Below, one piece after another: positions 1-10,672 of a stretch of 64,000 nt of DNA. Source of the DNA: Colias croceus (taxonomy: Eukaryota; Arthropoda; Insecta; Lepidoptera; Pieridae); assembly GCF_905220415.1 (NCBI RefSeq), contig NC_059542.1, positions 4,960,001 through 5,024,000 of the forward strand. Direction: 5' to 3'. The notes beneath the pieces are model-generated. The model was not told where the DNA came from and made no database searches. It saw only the letters and a program-made list of their open reading frames with translations. Both the position numbers and the translations under genes were made by a program. Within the stretch, counting starts at the first letter, position 1. The number at the start of each line of letters is the position of its first letter.

Positions 1-714
1 CTTGAAATTTAAACTATCCTATCTCTCAAGTTGGATCGAACTGCGCATGGTGTGCGAATTTTATTATAATCGGTTAAGTGGTTTAGGAGTCCATTGAAGA
101 CAAACATTGTGACACGAGATTTATATATATTAAGAAGATATTTCGCTTAGAAAGATAAACGCCTGAGTAAAAGAGCTTTTCTTTATAAATGAATGGAAAA
201 CCTTTATTTTTATGTACAGTCACGTCGAATATATTTATACTGAGACAGAATCGCAAATATAGACTCAATCTAGCCTAGTTATTAATATAACGTCAATCAA
301 AATCAAGGATTAAACGTTTTAAGCTGATCGCGTTGGAACGTTAAGCCGTAGAGCGAGTAAAAAGTGTTATCTATCAGCTTACGCAACGTTTGTTTTTTAT
401 AAATATAATTTATATTAAATAATAATAATAATTAAGAGGAAAACATAACATTATTATTTAGAAAACAAAACATTATTAACAAGACGAGACATTATTTACA
501 AAACAAATACGTTGCACATTGAATAAGTTTTTAATTGCCATAGGCTTGTTCAATTAAGCTTGTTTATTTAGTCTCTAACTGGGTATTGTTTATTTTATGG
601 TGGGCGTTATATTTGCTCATTAAATGGTATAAATAAACCATTTTGATTTCACTAGCATTCATACTAACTAGTTACCTGTGAAAATATTCTCATACATCAT
701 TCTAAATTAATCTA
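1..714. other. No gene seen
   Basis: AT-rich sequence with no supported reading frame. The only texture is a TAA-rich run at about 414-434 and several short AAAACATTATT motifs. Confidence 0.6.
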
Positions 715-880
715 TACTAATAATATTATAAAGCTGAAGAGTTTGTTTGTTTTTTTGAACGCGCTAATCTCAGGAACTACTGGTCTGATTTGAAAAATTC
801 TTTCGGTGTTGGATAGCCCATTTATCGAGGAAGGCTATAATAGGCTATATATTATCACGCTAACCGCGGAGCGCAGATAG
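715..880 (+). mobile_element. Helitron-like (Lep1-type) repeat, GAAGAGTTTG subfamily
   Basis: Begins TACTAATAATATTATAAAGC, followed by GAAGAGTTTGTTTG and a conserved interior, and ends in a degenerate GC hairpin. Full family members end in a GC-rich hairpin followed by CTAG, as Helitron-type elements do. Assignment to Lep1 is from memory of the family. Confidence 0.6.
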
Positions 881-973
881 TATGATATGTAACAAAAAAA
901 AAATCCGTAAATATTAATGCTCACTTTTTTTTCAGTTATTGCAAAGGTTATTGCCTAAATTACGGTTGTTTTT

Positions 974-1417
974 AACCGACTTCAAAAAAAAGGAGGAGGT
1001 TATCAATTCGGCCGGTATATTTTTTTTTTTTTTTTATGTATGTACACCGATTACTCCGAGGTTTCTGAACCGATTTACGTGATTCTTTTTTTGTTCGATG
1101 CGGGATGGTGTCGAATTGGTCCCATAAAAATTTTATTCGGCTAGGCCTAGTAGTTTTTATTTTATGAGCATTTTTGTCTGTACTCGATGACTTAATTTCA
1201 ATGTAGCAAGTAACTTTGATTCACTTCCCGATAACCGATTGAGCTGAAATTTTGTATACGAATGTAAATTGGATAGCGATGAAACATTATCATGACATGG
1301 AGCTGATCTGATGATGGAATCGGAAGGTGGCCATAGGAACTCAGTAATATATTGACTCAACTTTATCGAGTTTGGGCTCGTTTGATTCGTGTTGAAAAAT
1401 ACACTAAAAAGTATTAA
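974..1417. mobile_element. ACCGACTTC-family non-autonomous element (copy 1)
   Basis: It starts AACCGACTTCAAAAAAAGG and its first 200 bp match the copy at 9584-9786 almost base for base, including a poly-T tract and GTATGTACACCGATTACTCC. After 1173 the two copies diverge. No coding capacity is seen. The right boundary against the foldback at 1418 is uncertain. Confidence 0.6.
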
Positions 1418-1705
1418 ATAAAAATAACTGCGTTAAAAACAACCGACTTCAAAAACGGAAAAGTAAGAAATAAAAAAGATTTGATATTATTAATTACTAC
1501 ATATTATTTTTATGTGCTATTTATTAAATAGGTTTGAAGTCGGTGCCAAACACTAAGCACTTAGTATTAAGCCCATGCACCGACATCAAACCTTTTTAGT
1601 AAATAGCACATAAAAATAATATGTAGTAATTAATAATATCAAATCTTTTTTATTTCTTACTTTTCCGTTTTTGAAGTCGGTTGTTTTTAACGCAGTTATT
1701 TTTAT
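1418..1705. mobile_element. 288-bp foldback element with 130-bp arms
   Basis: Positions 1418-1546 are the near-perfect reverse complement of 1576-1705, separated by a 29-nt loop, with only a few mismatches near the loop. Each outer end carries ATAACTGCG...AACCGACTTC, the same terminus as the element at 9584-9845. This links the foldback to that family. The transcript would form a long double-stranded hairpin. Confidence 0.85.
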
Positions 1706-1783
1706 AATACACAACTGTCGAATGTTTAGAAATTAAAGACTTTTTAACGGATTTTAAACGCGATTTAATCATTATATTATTTT

Positions 1784-1816
1784 CCCGACGTTTCGAACAC
1801 TTTACAGCGAGCGTGG
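1784..1816 (-). other. Conserved terminal motif of Penelope-like element, possible degenerate hammerhead core
   Basis: Downstream of the RT frame, the minus strand reads a GC-rich segment ending in TTCGAAACGTCGGG, preceded by CTGTAAAG. Penelope-like elements carry hammerhead ribozyme motifs in their terminal regions (core CUGAUGA...GAAA). The GAAAC...GTC part is present, but CTGATGA is not intact. Calling it a ribozyme remnant is inference. Confidence 0.3.
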
Positions 1817-1876
1817 TCACGGGGAGACTGAGATGTTGTACGTCTTGACGGTCATTCACAAATTGTTATTTGTAAA

Positions 1877-3430
1877 CTACCTCCACCTATTCCTCCGTAG
1901 TTGGTATGTGGAGTATTTTTCCGGATGTTGGCAGTATTGGCTGATCGTGTCTTCTAGTCTTTTGGTATGTTTGACATGGGATTTTAAATTCTTAATAACA
2001 GGATCCCAGGTGTTAGAGAGTTTCAAACCATCTTCTCTATTGAAATTTGGATGTTTTTTAATTTCAATAGCCTCGCGCACAAGTCTTGGAAAAAATTTAT
2101 TTTCTCTGGCAAGGATTTGTGGTTGGTCAAATCTTATGAAGTGGTTGTTGTCCAGTGTGTGTTCACATACCGCAGACTTCTTGTGACGCCGATGCTTGAT
2201 ATCCGCAATGTGCTCCTTCAGTCGGTTAGCAATGCTTCTTTTTGTTTGGCCGATGTATGAGAGACCACAATCACAGTCTAACTTGTACACGCCTGCTTCT
2301 TGTAGAGGAATATTACTTTTAATTGGTCTCAAGAATTGGTTTATCTTCTTGTGCGGCTTATATATAGTTTTAATTGAAGCTCGTCTTAGGATTCTTCCAA
2401 TTCTGTCAGTAACTCCCTTCACATATGGTAGGTAGGCCGGTTGTCTTTCAACTGTGTGTGGCTTCGTTCGACTCCTGTGATGCTGTGGAGGCGCCTGCAG
2501 CTTGTTGTTACGTAGTACCCGCTTGACATGCTGCAGTTCCCCGCTGAGGTGGGCAGCATCACAGAGGTGGCGGGCTCTCTGAAACAAAGATTTACCGACA
2601 GAAGCTAGTTGGCAAGGGTGGTGGTGAGATTCACCATTGAGGTACCTATCAGTATGAGTGGCTTTCCTATACACTGTATGGTTGAGCATGCCATCCCGTC
2701 CCCTCATTATTAAAATGTCAAGAAAGGCTAGACGGTTGTTAGTTTCTAACTCCATAGTAAATTGGATGTTTTTATGTATGGAGTTAAGATGTTCTAAGAA
2801 TGCAGGTATATGTTCAGTAGGGAGTATTGTGAAGGTGTCATCTACATAGCGTTTATACAGTCTCGGTTTGACTGGTGCTGTGGCCAAGGCTCTCTCCTCG
2901 AAGTCTTCCATAAAAATATCAGCGACAACGGGTGATACTGGAGAGCCCATGGCCACCCCATCAACCTGCATGTAAAATTCACCATTCCACAATAAATAGC
3001 CAGATGTTAGGCAATGTTCTAAGATCTCTGCATATTCTAATGGCATATTGTGTTCATCTAACCTTCTCTTAACAATATTGATGCAATCAGTCACCGGGAG
3101 ATTAGTAAAAAGAGACTGCACATCAAAGCTAACCATGGTTTCATTGTTTTCGATATTTAGGTCTTTTAATATCTCAACAAAATGGTATGAGTCCTTAACA
3201 TAAGCACTGGTGTTACCTCTGAGGGGAGCGAGCACCCTAGACATGTGTTGTGATAGTTTTTGAGTGGGTGTATCAATTTGACTCACAATAGGTCTTAATG
3301 GAGTATTAGTTTTGTGTATTTTAGGTAAGCCATACATCTTAGGGGGTTTCACGCAAGATGGAATAAGATACTTAGTGTCAAGATTTAATGTCGTTTTGTG
3401 TTTATTTATAAGGTCAGTTGTTTGTTTCAT
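1877..3430 (-). CDS. Penelope-like reverse transcriptase with C-terminal GIY-YIG endonuclease (N-terminally truncated)
   Basis: This frame of 517 residues encodes the replication protein of a Penelope-like element, which primes cDNA synthesis at nicks made by its GIY-YIG nuclease. RT landmarks: MYGLPKIHK at 32-40; SFDVQSLFTNLP at 101-112 (motif A, Asp103); GVAMGSPVSPVVADIF at 158-173 (motif B); YVDDTF at 195-200 (motif C, Asp197/Asp198). The C-terminal GIY-YIG nuclease begins at about 380 (GVY...SYIGQTKR), with Arg398, His407 and a likely catalytic Glu in REAIEI near 452-456. The open frame continues upstream of the chosen Met to about 3540 without another ATG, reading family-like residues (LTDILSD...DPTNK). 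The Met is therefore internal and the copy is 5'-truncated. The remaining frame has no stop codon, which suggests a young insertion. Confidence 0.92.
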   Translation of the reverse strand: MKQTTDLINKHKTTLNLDTKYLIPSCVKPPKMYGLPKIHKTNTPLRPIVSQIDTPTQKLSQHMSRVLAPLRGNTSAYVKDSYHFVEILKDLNIENNETMVSFDVQSLFTNLPVTDCINIVKRRLDEHNMPLEYAEILEHCLTSGYLLWNGEFYMQVDGVAMGSPVSPVVADIFMEDFEERALATAPVKPRLYKRYVDDTFTILPTEHIPAFLEHLNSIHKNIQFTMELETNNRLAFLDILIMRGRDGMLNHTVYRKATHTDRYLNGESHHHPCQLASVGKSLFQRARHLCDAAHLSGELQHVKRVLRNNKLQAPPQHHRSRTKPHTVERQPAYLPYVKGVTDRIGRILRRASIKTIYKPHKKINQFLRPIKSNIPLQEAGVYKLDCDCGLSYIGQTKRSIANRLKEHIADIKHRRHKKSAVCEHTLDNNHFIRFDQPQILARENKFFPRLVREAIEIKKHPNFNREDGLKLSNTWDPVIKNLKSHVKHTKRLEDTISQYCQHPEKYSTYQLRRNRWR

Positions 3431-4718
3431 TACCTTGTTTGTTGGGTCCTTGTCGACTTTTTTGTAGGTGTTTTCGTCCGACAGTATATCCGTTAAAAAG
3501 TCTTTAATTTCTAAATGTATAATACTCGCGTAAAATCAAACCCTAGAAAATACTATGTCGAATGTTTATTACTTGTAAACTGAGCTGCATCTAATTAGCC
3601 ATGCCATTTCAGTGCAATAACCGCCCAACCTCATTAAAATGGTTTGCATTCGTTGTAATTGTGTATAATTGATATCAATTTAATTCCACTCTCAGTTTCC
3701 TCGTTATTTTCATACAAATTTATTCATACACTTGCTTCATATAACTTCCGAGTGTATCAGTATTTTATGAAATAAAATATCGGTAAAATGCGTGCCATAT
3801 CACACAAAGTAAAGTGAGAGTTGAGATTCATGACGTTGATAAAAATCGGTACTTCACAGAACCTATAGGTACGTTTTACTTCCATGGTAAAAATATTGGA
3901 GGACAATTTTAAGAATAATTTTCATTATTATCTTGAAAATTTTCTTAATAACTCGTGCATAATTTTATACGTCACAACACAGTTTAAATCCAATTTCATA
4001 ACTACAAAGTTATGTAAACTTAAGGCAATGTGCGTATGAAGTTATAATTTTAGATGAGTTTTGCTCATATTCTTGCATCTCCTGAGTTTTAAATTATGTT
4101 ATCAGCTTATATAAGATTTTAACGTTCAAAGTTATAAAAATTATGCAAATAAATTAATTAATAAAATCTTTTTTTGATGTTCTAATTTATATGGACATCG
4201 TATCGCAAAATAATAGTTTAACAGCAACATTTATGTTTCCTCCCGTCACAACAGAAGAGTTTAAGAATATTTATCATTATTTTGTCTAAGAGCCAAGTGC
4301 CTGAAAATTCGGCCTACATTGAACTGACTATAAAAATTATGAAAGTAGATATGAAATTTTATAAATGGCTCTAATATTAATATATGTTAAAAACTAAGAA
4401 AACACGCCATGAAATTATTGTATTTTCACCGATCCTTCAGAAGTGTACGAAATTAAATCTGTCCGTTTGAAGTGGGTCAAAATCGATCCTCAAAGAGTCG
4501 GTTTCATATAAAATACAAACAGGTGAAGCTAATAATAATAAAAAAATGTTAAAAATAAAAAAAGTTACTCGTCATCATTTCTAACTCTCAACGCCGGAAC
4601 CATTGCATGACACTGAACGAAAACACAGTTTATCGATTTAGGTCAAACGACATGAAATTCGCGTGTTAGTCACATAGGAGCAGGAAAATATTATTAACAT
4701 ACGATTCCATATTGTTGT

Positions 4719-4908
4719 ACTAGCTGCGCCCCGCGGTTTCACCCGCGTGGATCCACTCCTGTTGGTCTTAGCGTGATGATGTTATAGTCTATAGCCCTCC
4801 TCGATGAATGGGCTATCTAACACCGAAATAATTTTTCAAATTGGACCAGTAGTTCCTGAGAATAGCGCGTTCAAACAAACAAACTCTTTAGCTTTATAAT
4901 ATTAGTAT
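4719..4908 (-). mobile_element. Helitron-like (Lep1-type) repeat, GAAGAGTTTG subfamily
   Basis: Minus-oriented copy. On the plus strand it starts ACTAGCTGCGCCCC with a GC-rich hairpin (CCGCGGTTTCACCCGCG) and ends with the TATAATATTAGTA terminus. The interior shares CAGTAGTTCCTGAGAATAGC with other copies. Confidence 0.7.
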
Positions 4909-6737
4909 ATATCACGTTCAATGCAAGCGACAGTGCATTAGACAAAGGAATGCAGACATCTCCGTCCAGGAAATGCTTTGCGGGCATACGGACTGAACTA
5001 TTACAATTTCTCTTAGTATATAATATAATATAACCTCCAGTGATATGACAAATATTTGTAGGAATTCGGCTTATGCATAGTTTGTAAAAATATGCGATAC
5101 GCGAAATTTCTTTGAAAACATAGCATCCATCATGGAGAAACTGGGTATAACTAAAGAACTGGGTAGAACTTTAGACAACAAAATAATTTATAAATAAATT
5201 TATAGAATGTATTGAAGAATTTAGGTAAGTATTTTTTTATGCAGAGAAAGACAAGAATTATTAAAAAAAGAGTGTGTGCCACGCACACGTGTCAGAAGTG
5301 AACCTTCTTTGGCAGGATTAAAAGACCAAAATCGTCGCCTTACTCCATAACGTAACGTTATTGCGATAACCAACCTTGAAATTACTTAGGTACTTTTTTA
5401 AACAAACCAAAAGCCATATTTTTATGCACCTAGGTTTCCGATTTGGTATATAAGTAGTACGTTTATTTCGTTTTATAATTTCTGATGTTTCCATTAATTC
5501 AAATTGTAAAATTTCATTTTTTAGTCTTTGTATTTTAGCTGCTACTATTTTCAGTTGAATATTCAATTACACATTCGCAGATTTGCTTTATCTGTTTTGC
5601 TTTTTTGATATACTTTGTCTAAATTCAACGCTGATTTTTATAATGTATGAAATGATAAATATTACGGTGTCGTAGATTATGCTAAAGATAGTGTGAAGAT
5701 CTTGAGATCATAGATAAGAACAGATTATTCTACTTGTGATTTTAAAATGTTTGAAAAATCTGTAAATTTATTAATTTGAATTAAGCAGGGGAATTATGAA
5801 GAGCAAATCTAAATCAAATACTGCTTGCAAATCTAAAACAAATTTGTTTAATGTGTAATGTAAAAATAATGTAAAAATGACACAAAATATTTACACTACA
5901 CGTAAAGCAGTTACTTTCTTTTGTATTCTAAAATCTGTCAAAATTTAGAATGCTTTTAACAGAATGCAATAACGATGCGTATTCAAACTATATATTGAAC
6001 TTGTTCAATAGATAGATAGACATGCTGGCAGCCTGTCAAAAATAACCACCTCGGTATTGGAAATCAGAAATATCGTTATCGGTTGTAGCTTTATGCAATT
6101 AATTCTCGTGTGCTTCTCCTACCATAAATAGTTTATTTAAAAAAAGTTTGATTGCTCGGGTATGAAATCAAATTCAAATTATCTTTATTTGCGGAATGCA
6201 GTTATGAAGATGTAACGTACAAGTTAAACGGATTCTTAGACATTCTGTTCGTAGTTAAGCGTGCAAATATAATATTTTGAATTTTAAAGTCTCTCTTTAA
6301 TATTAATTTAAAGCATTTAAATATTTATATACCTTTTTGTCAGCTTACATCATAAACATGTATTCTGGTAAGTCAGGCTAAAATATTCCATACTATCTTC
6401 AAATAATATTTTTCGCTTACTTCACTTGTTTGCCCTGCCACGTTTCTAATGTTTTGTTCGCAAATATACTTCAGTAATAAGATTACTGCGAACAATAGCA
6501 AGTCGAGTGTGAGCTCGCTCGCATACAACGTTCCCTCATTATGTTAAAATTTTAGATCGTAATATCAAATCTACGTGGTAATTGCAACTTGTTACCTCCA
6601 TTCTGCCTGCTAATTTCACTGGGAATTCCACGTATTACATTTTCATGCATTAAATTTAGAAATACCACTGTAATTAGACAAAATCAACGTTGTGCATTCA
6701 CAATATTCGTTTCTCGGTACATAAACGTAAATGAAAA

Positions 6738-6900
6738 CAATATCATAAAGCTGAAGAGTTTGTTTGTTTGTTTGAACACGCTATTCTCGGTCAAATACTG
6801 GTCCGATTTGAAAAAATCTTTCAGTGTGAAGTTTATAGGCTATATATTATCTACGCTACGCTACGACCTACAGGGGTGGAGCTACGGGGGTGGAACTAGT
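6738..6900 (+). mobile_element. Helitron-like (Lep1-type) repeat, degenerate
   Basis: The GCTGAAGAGTTTGTTTG start and the CTATATATTAT interior match the copy at 715. The 3' end is altered (GGGGTGGAACTAGTT) and short GCTAC and GGGGTGGA motifs are repeated. Confidence 0.55.
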
Positions 6901-9583
6901 TAAGGATATAACGTTAATATGTACTTCGTGAATCTTTGTTTCCTTGCATTAACACGTCGTTTAGGTTAAGTAATTAAGTATGTAATATACGTATACATAT
7001 TTTGTATCAAGTATTCGTATCAGGCATTTGTATCAAGTAATTACATCCACAAGCAAACTTGATACGCGTCGATGCTACGCGACGGAGATCTGGTACGCGA
7101 AAATTATGTGGACCTACCTTAACATTCATGTGTACACTTTCGGTATGTTATTGAAATTGTTCATAAGTCTATACTTAGTGTACTTTTATTTGCTAACAAA
7201 ATCTTAAACACGTGAAACGGTTAAAACTATACTTGAAAATTTTAACTAGCGCTAAAATTTCTAACGAACGAATGCACAACGCCATTAAATTTGATTTTAA
7301 ACCTACTCTTAAAAATTAAAAAGTTAAATTTCTAACATCCAATTTCAGGTGCTTCAAAGTGAAACTTATAAATTGCAACTCCTGTTGAAAACTAAACTCC
7401 TATTTAGTTACCAGGTTATCTTATATTTTCTTAAAACAATACTAATTATAAATTTCCATTATCAAACGAAAATATTTTCATGATTTTTGATAGATAAATT
7501 TGCGATAAATATAAATTCATATCGGAAAAACTCATTGGATTTGAATTTAAAGTTCATCAACCAATTGAAGTTAGTCTATGCATATCAATGTGGGCTCGAT
7601 GTTTACTTTCAGTATACATTTTTGGATCAAAAGCGTTTATAACCGACTTCAAAAAAGATGTTCTCAATTTGGTATATATTCTCGTTTCACAGTTGCTTTA
7701 GAACAGTTAAAAAGAGACAAAATGTTAGGCGAAACAGTGGCCATGTTCATTCCAGGAAAAAATAGCTTCGACTACAAAAATAATGTTCTTTACATTTCGT
7801 TCCTGGTGATGTGTGGATATCACGCAACATATGGCAGATATTTTACCAACCAATTTGTATGAAAATGTTATTCAATGAGGTGATATGTAATAATATAACA
7901 TTTTTGTAACAAAAGTATTGATTTTGAAATGATTAATAATTTTAAGTATATAATCCATTTAGGAAGATATTTCGAATTGAACTTAATAATATTGGTCATA
8001 AAATAACATAAAAAAGTGTTCATAGTTAACTAACTAACTAGTAACTTCGACGATTTAATTAATTATTATTTCATAGCATTGGTTTGTATTATATTTCTCT
8101 AAATAATTATTTTTACACCTATTATATTTTACCGTTGATGGAATTTGCATAAGCAAATATACCCAAATATCAAAATAGTTAAAAAATTTAAAGTTCTACC
8201 AGTGAAATAACTGATAGTGTAATTACTGGTATAAAAGATATTTATTGATTTCCTGGTTGATTTTCTTTTAATAAAACATACAACAACCCTATTAAATTGG
8301 TTCAGCACGCAGTTGCATCGTTAAGACAAACAAGACAATAAACTTTAACTCCTTATATTAACCAGGTCTACTTGACTGTATAAAATTAGGAGCTTGCACA
8401 ATATGAAACGAGAGAAAAGCAATTACATGAGAAAAGCTCTCAGATGTCTGCAATGGATTACGTTGGAATGTGCTTCACTATTTATTAATACTGTACTAGG
8501 CAATATTGTAGGGAGTTGATCCTTGCTTTGATATACAGTAGGTATATACAGGGAACCTCTGCTTGGATATCTTGTTTCTTAACTTCCTTTGAAAATGGTT
8601 GTTCAAAATGTGTGTTAATCTCGAGAGAGAATAGAGCAAATCGAAGTGAGCGAATATCTTAATTCGGAATACACTATACTAATTAGAAGTCTACTAACAA
8701 GTCTACTAACAAGTATACTAATACACTATTTAGAAGTCGGATTAAAAGCTGAGTATGTTTATCCAAATAACAAATAGCGTGATTATCAAAACAGTCATCG
8801 TGTTAACTTTCTTAATAGAAAATGTATGCATTACTGAAATTGTCGACACACGACAGAAAGTTTATTACGAAAATCACAAAAAAGGTGTTGAAGCTGTTGC
8901 CTTGAAAGTCTTTTAACTGTAAAGGGAAGAAAAAAAAAACCATCGTGTGGATATCACCTCATGTTGTAACCAACAATTACTCTCTTGTAAAGCTTCAAAC
9001 GATTTTTCATTCGGCGCAGAAAGTCTTCGGGTAACCACTTAAGATCTTAATTTTACTCCGCTGTGAGAAACGTATTAGTTCGTATATTTTTAGACTTCAA
9101 TATTTTTGTCAGAGCATAATATTGGAAATTATATTTATTAAGATATGATTTGCGAGACTAGTTAAGTATTTGTAACGTCGAATGTAATTTATGTGAATTC
9201 TATAACTTTAATTATTCAGACTACTTATCACAATATTATTCAAACTTTTCTTTCTTTAATTTATTAAACATCTACCATACGATATTTCAATAATATTTAC
9301 TCGGTCCTGTTTTTTTTTCTCATAACATGTTCTCATGTTACGCATGGGCTATAAACGTCCTTTACAATAAAACATGACCCTTGAAAAATAATGTCAGTCG
9401 TTAAAATAAATAATAGTTTAGCACCGCGACCGCTCTTACTAATAAATAGGTACAAAAAATGTCTCGATTTCCTGTATAATTTTGTTATTTTCCGCACGAT
9501 TGAGCTATCGAGAGTGGCTACTTTATGTGCTTAAAATAACATTACTCGTGAAATGGGTTTTTGAAACGTTATCGATAGCTTTT

Positions 9584-9845
9584 TAACCGACTTCAAAAAA
9601 AAGGAGGAGGTTATCAATTCGGCCGGTATATTTTTTTTTTATGTATGTACACCGATTACTCCGAGGTTTCTGAACCGATTTACGTGATTCTTTTTTTGTT
9701 CGATGCGGGATGGTGTCGAATTGGTCCCATAAAAATTTTATTCGGATAGGCCCAGTAGTTTTTATTTTATGAGCATTTTTGTCTGTAGGTATTTGTAAAT
9801 TTTGCAAGTGCAAGTTTGAAGTCGGTTGTTTTTAACGCAGTTATC
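9584..9845. mobile_element. ACCGACTTC-family non-autonomous element (copy 2, both ends present)
   Basis: 262-bp element bounded by AACCGACTTC on the left and GAAGTCGGTT...AACGCAGTTATC on the right, so the inverted termini contain ACCGACTTC. The interior is almost identical to 974-1173. It is non-coding. A short fragment of the same left end occurs at 7640-7656. Confidence 0.7.
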
Positions 9846-10472
9846 ACTTGTGTTTCATGTGTTTTCCTGTTATTGAATAAATTTTAGATTTACGGATGAT
9901 ACAAAAGAGAGGATAAATAATAAAGCAAAGTAGGAAGTAGTATATATTTTAGTGATCTGAATTTTTTTATTCAGTCAACAGTTAGGCTTTTATAAAATCA
10001 TAAGTGCAATATACAAATACACAATTGTAAAAAAGACAATTTATTATCTTTATATACATATTTGCAATTCCATTGTAGGAAGCTTAATTTCAATACACAA
10101 AGCAATCATAAAGAACATGCGAATCTTTTAAAATATTTCTGTTCTATCATATTATGTACATACCAATTTACACAAAACTTTTTAAATCTATTAATAACCG
10201 ATACTTATAGATTATTTTTGAAAGGCTCGTACCAAGCGAATTGAAACATTTTAATTATATTGTATTGAAACTTTTTCCATTTCACCATAATTCGTTTCTT
10301 ACGAAAAACCAATGTCCCCAAGAAAATAACTTTTAATTGTATTCGATATTCCGCAATGTCACGAATTTTGAAGGCTTCGCAGACTCCATTCACAACCCGA
10401 AACTTTTGAGTTTCCTAATAGCTAACGACTGGTTACAAAATGTATTTCGTGAAATCTATTTAAGTATAAAAT

Positions 10473-10672
10473 ACTAGCTTTCCGCCTGCGGCTTCGCCCG
10501 CGTTTTCAAAGAAAAACCCGCATAGTTCCCGTTCCCGTAGGATTTCCTACATAAAACCTAGGCTATATTGCTCAGTGAATATGCAGCTTTCTAATGGTGA
10601 AATAATTTTTTGAAATCGGTCCAGTAGTTTATGCGTGAAAACCTCCTTCCTCTTTATAATTATTAGTATAGA
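10473..10672 (-). mobile_element. Helitron-like (Lep1-type) repeat, TTTTCAAAG subfamily
   Basis: On the plus strand it begins ACTAGCTTTCCGCC followed by the hairpin TGCGGCTTCGCCCGCG and TTTTCAAAGAAAAACCC, and ends TTATAATTATTAGTATAG. This is the reverse complement of a Helitron 3' end (hairpin plus CTAG). Confidence 0.7.

Larger units (their letters stand above)
1716..3568 (-). mobile_element. Penelope-like retroelement, 5'-truncated copy
   Basis: This contains the reverse transcriptase / GIY-YIG reading frame described separately. Identical 13-bp sequences (TGTCGAATGTTTA) at 1716-1728 and 3556-3568 bracket the unit and look like a target-site duplication. Just inside them is a 28-bp inverted repeat (1725-1752 and 3488-3515). 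On the minus strand the right copy is coding (the LEIKDFLTD segment) and the left copy is a displaced, inverted piece of the same segment. Rearranged, partly inverted termini are usual for Penelope-like elements. The N-terminal part of the protein is missing. The left end abuts the foldback element at 1418-1705. Confidence 0.85.
3569..9583. other. Intergenic or intronic DNA, no gene seen
   Basis: Apart from the repeats listed at 4719 and 6738 and a short ACCGACTTC-family fragment at 7640-7656, I see only AT-rich sequence. Open frames of up to 104 codons (6589-6903) overlap repeats and show no domain. Confidence 0.5.

Noticed and set aside
2196..2849. Plus-strand frames opposite the Penelope-like gene
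   Set aside because: They are antisense shadows of the reverse-transcriptase frame.
6589..6903. 104-codon frame as a gene
   Set aside because: Its second half is translated from a Helitron-like repeat.
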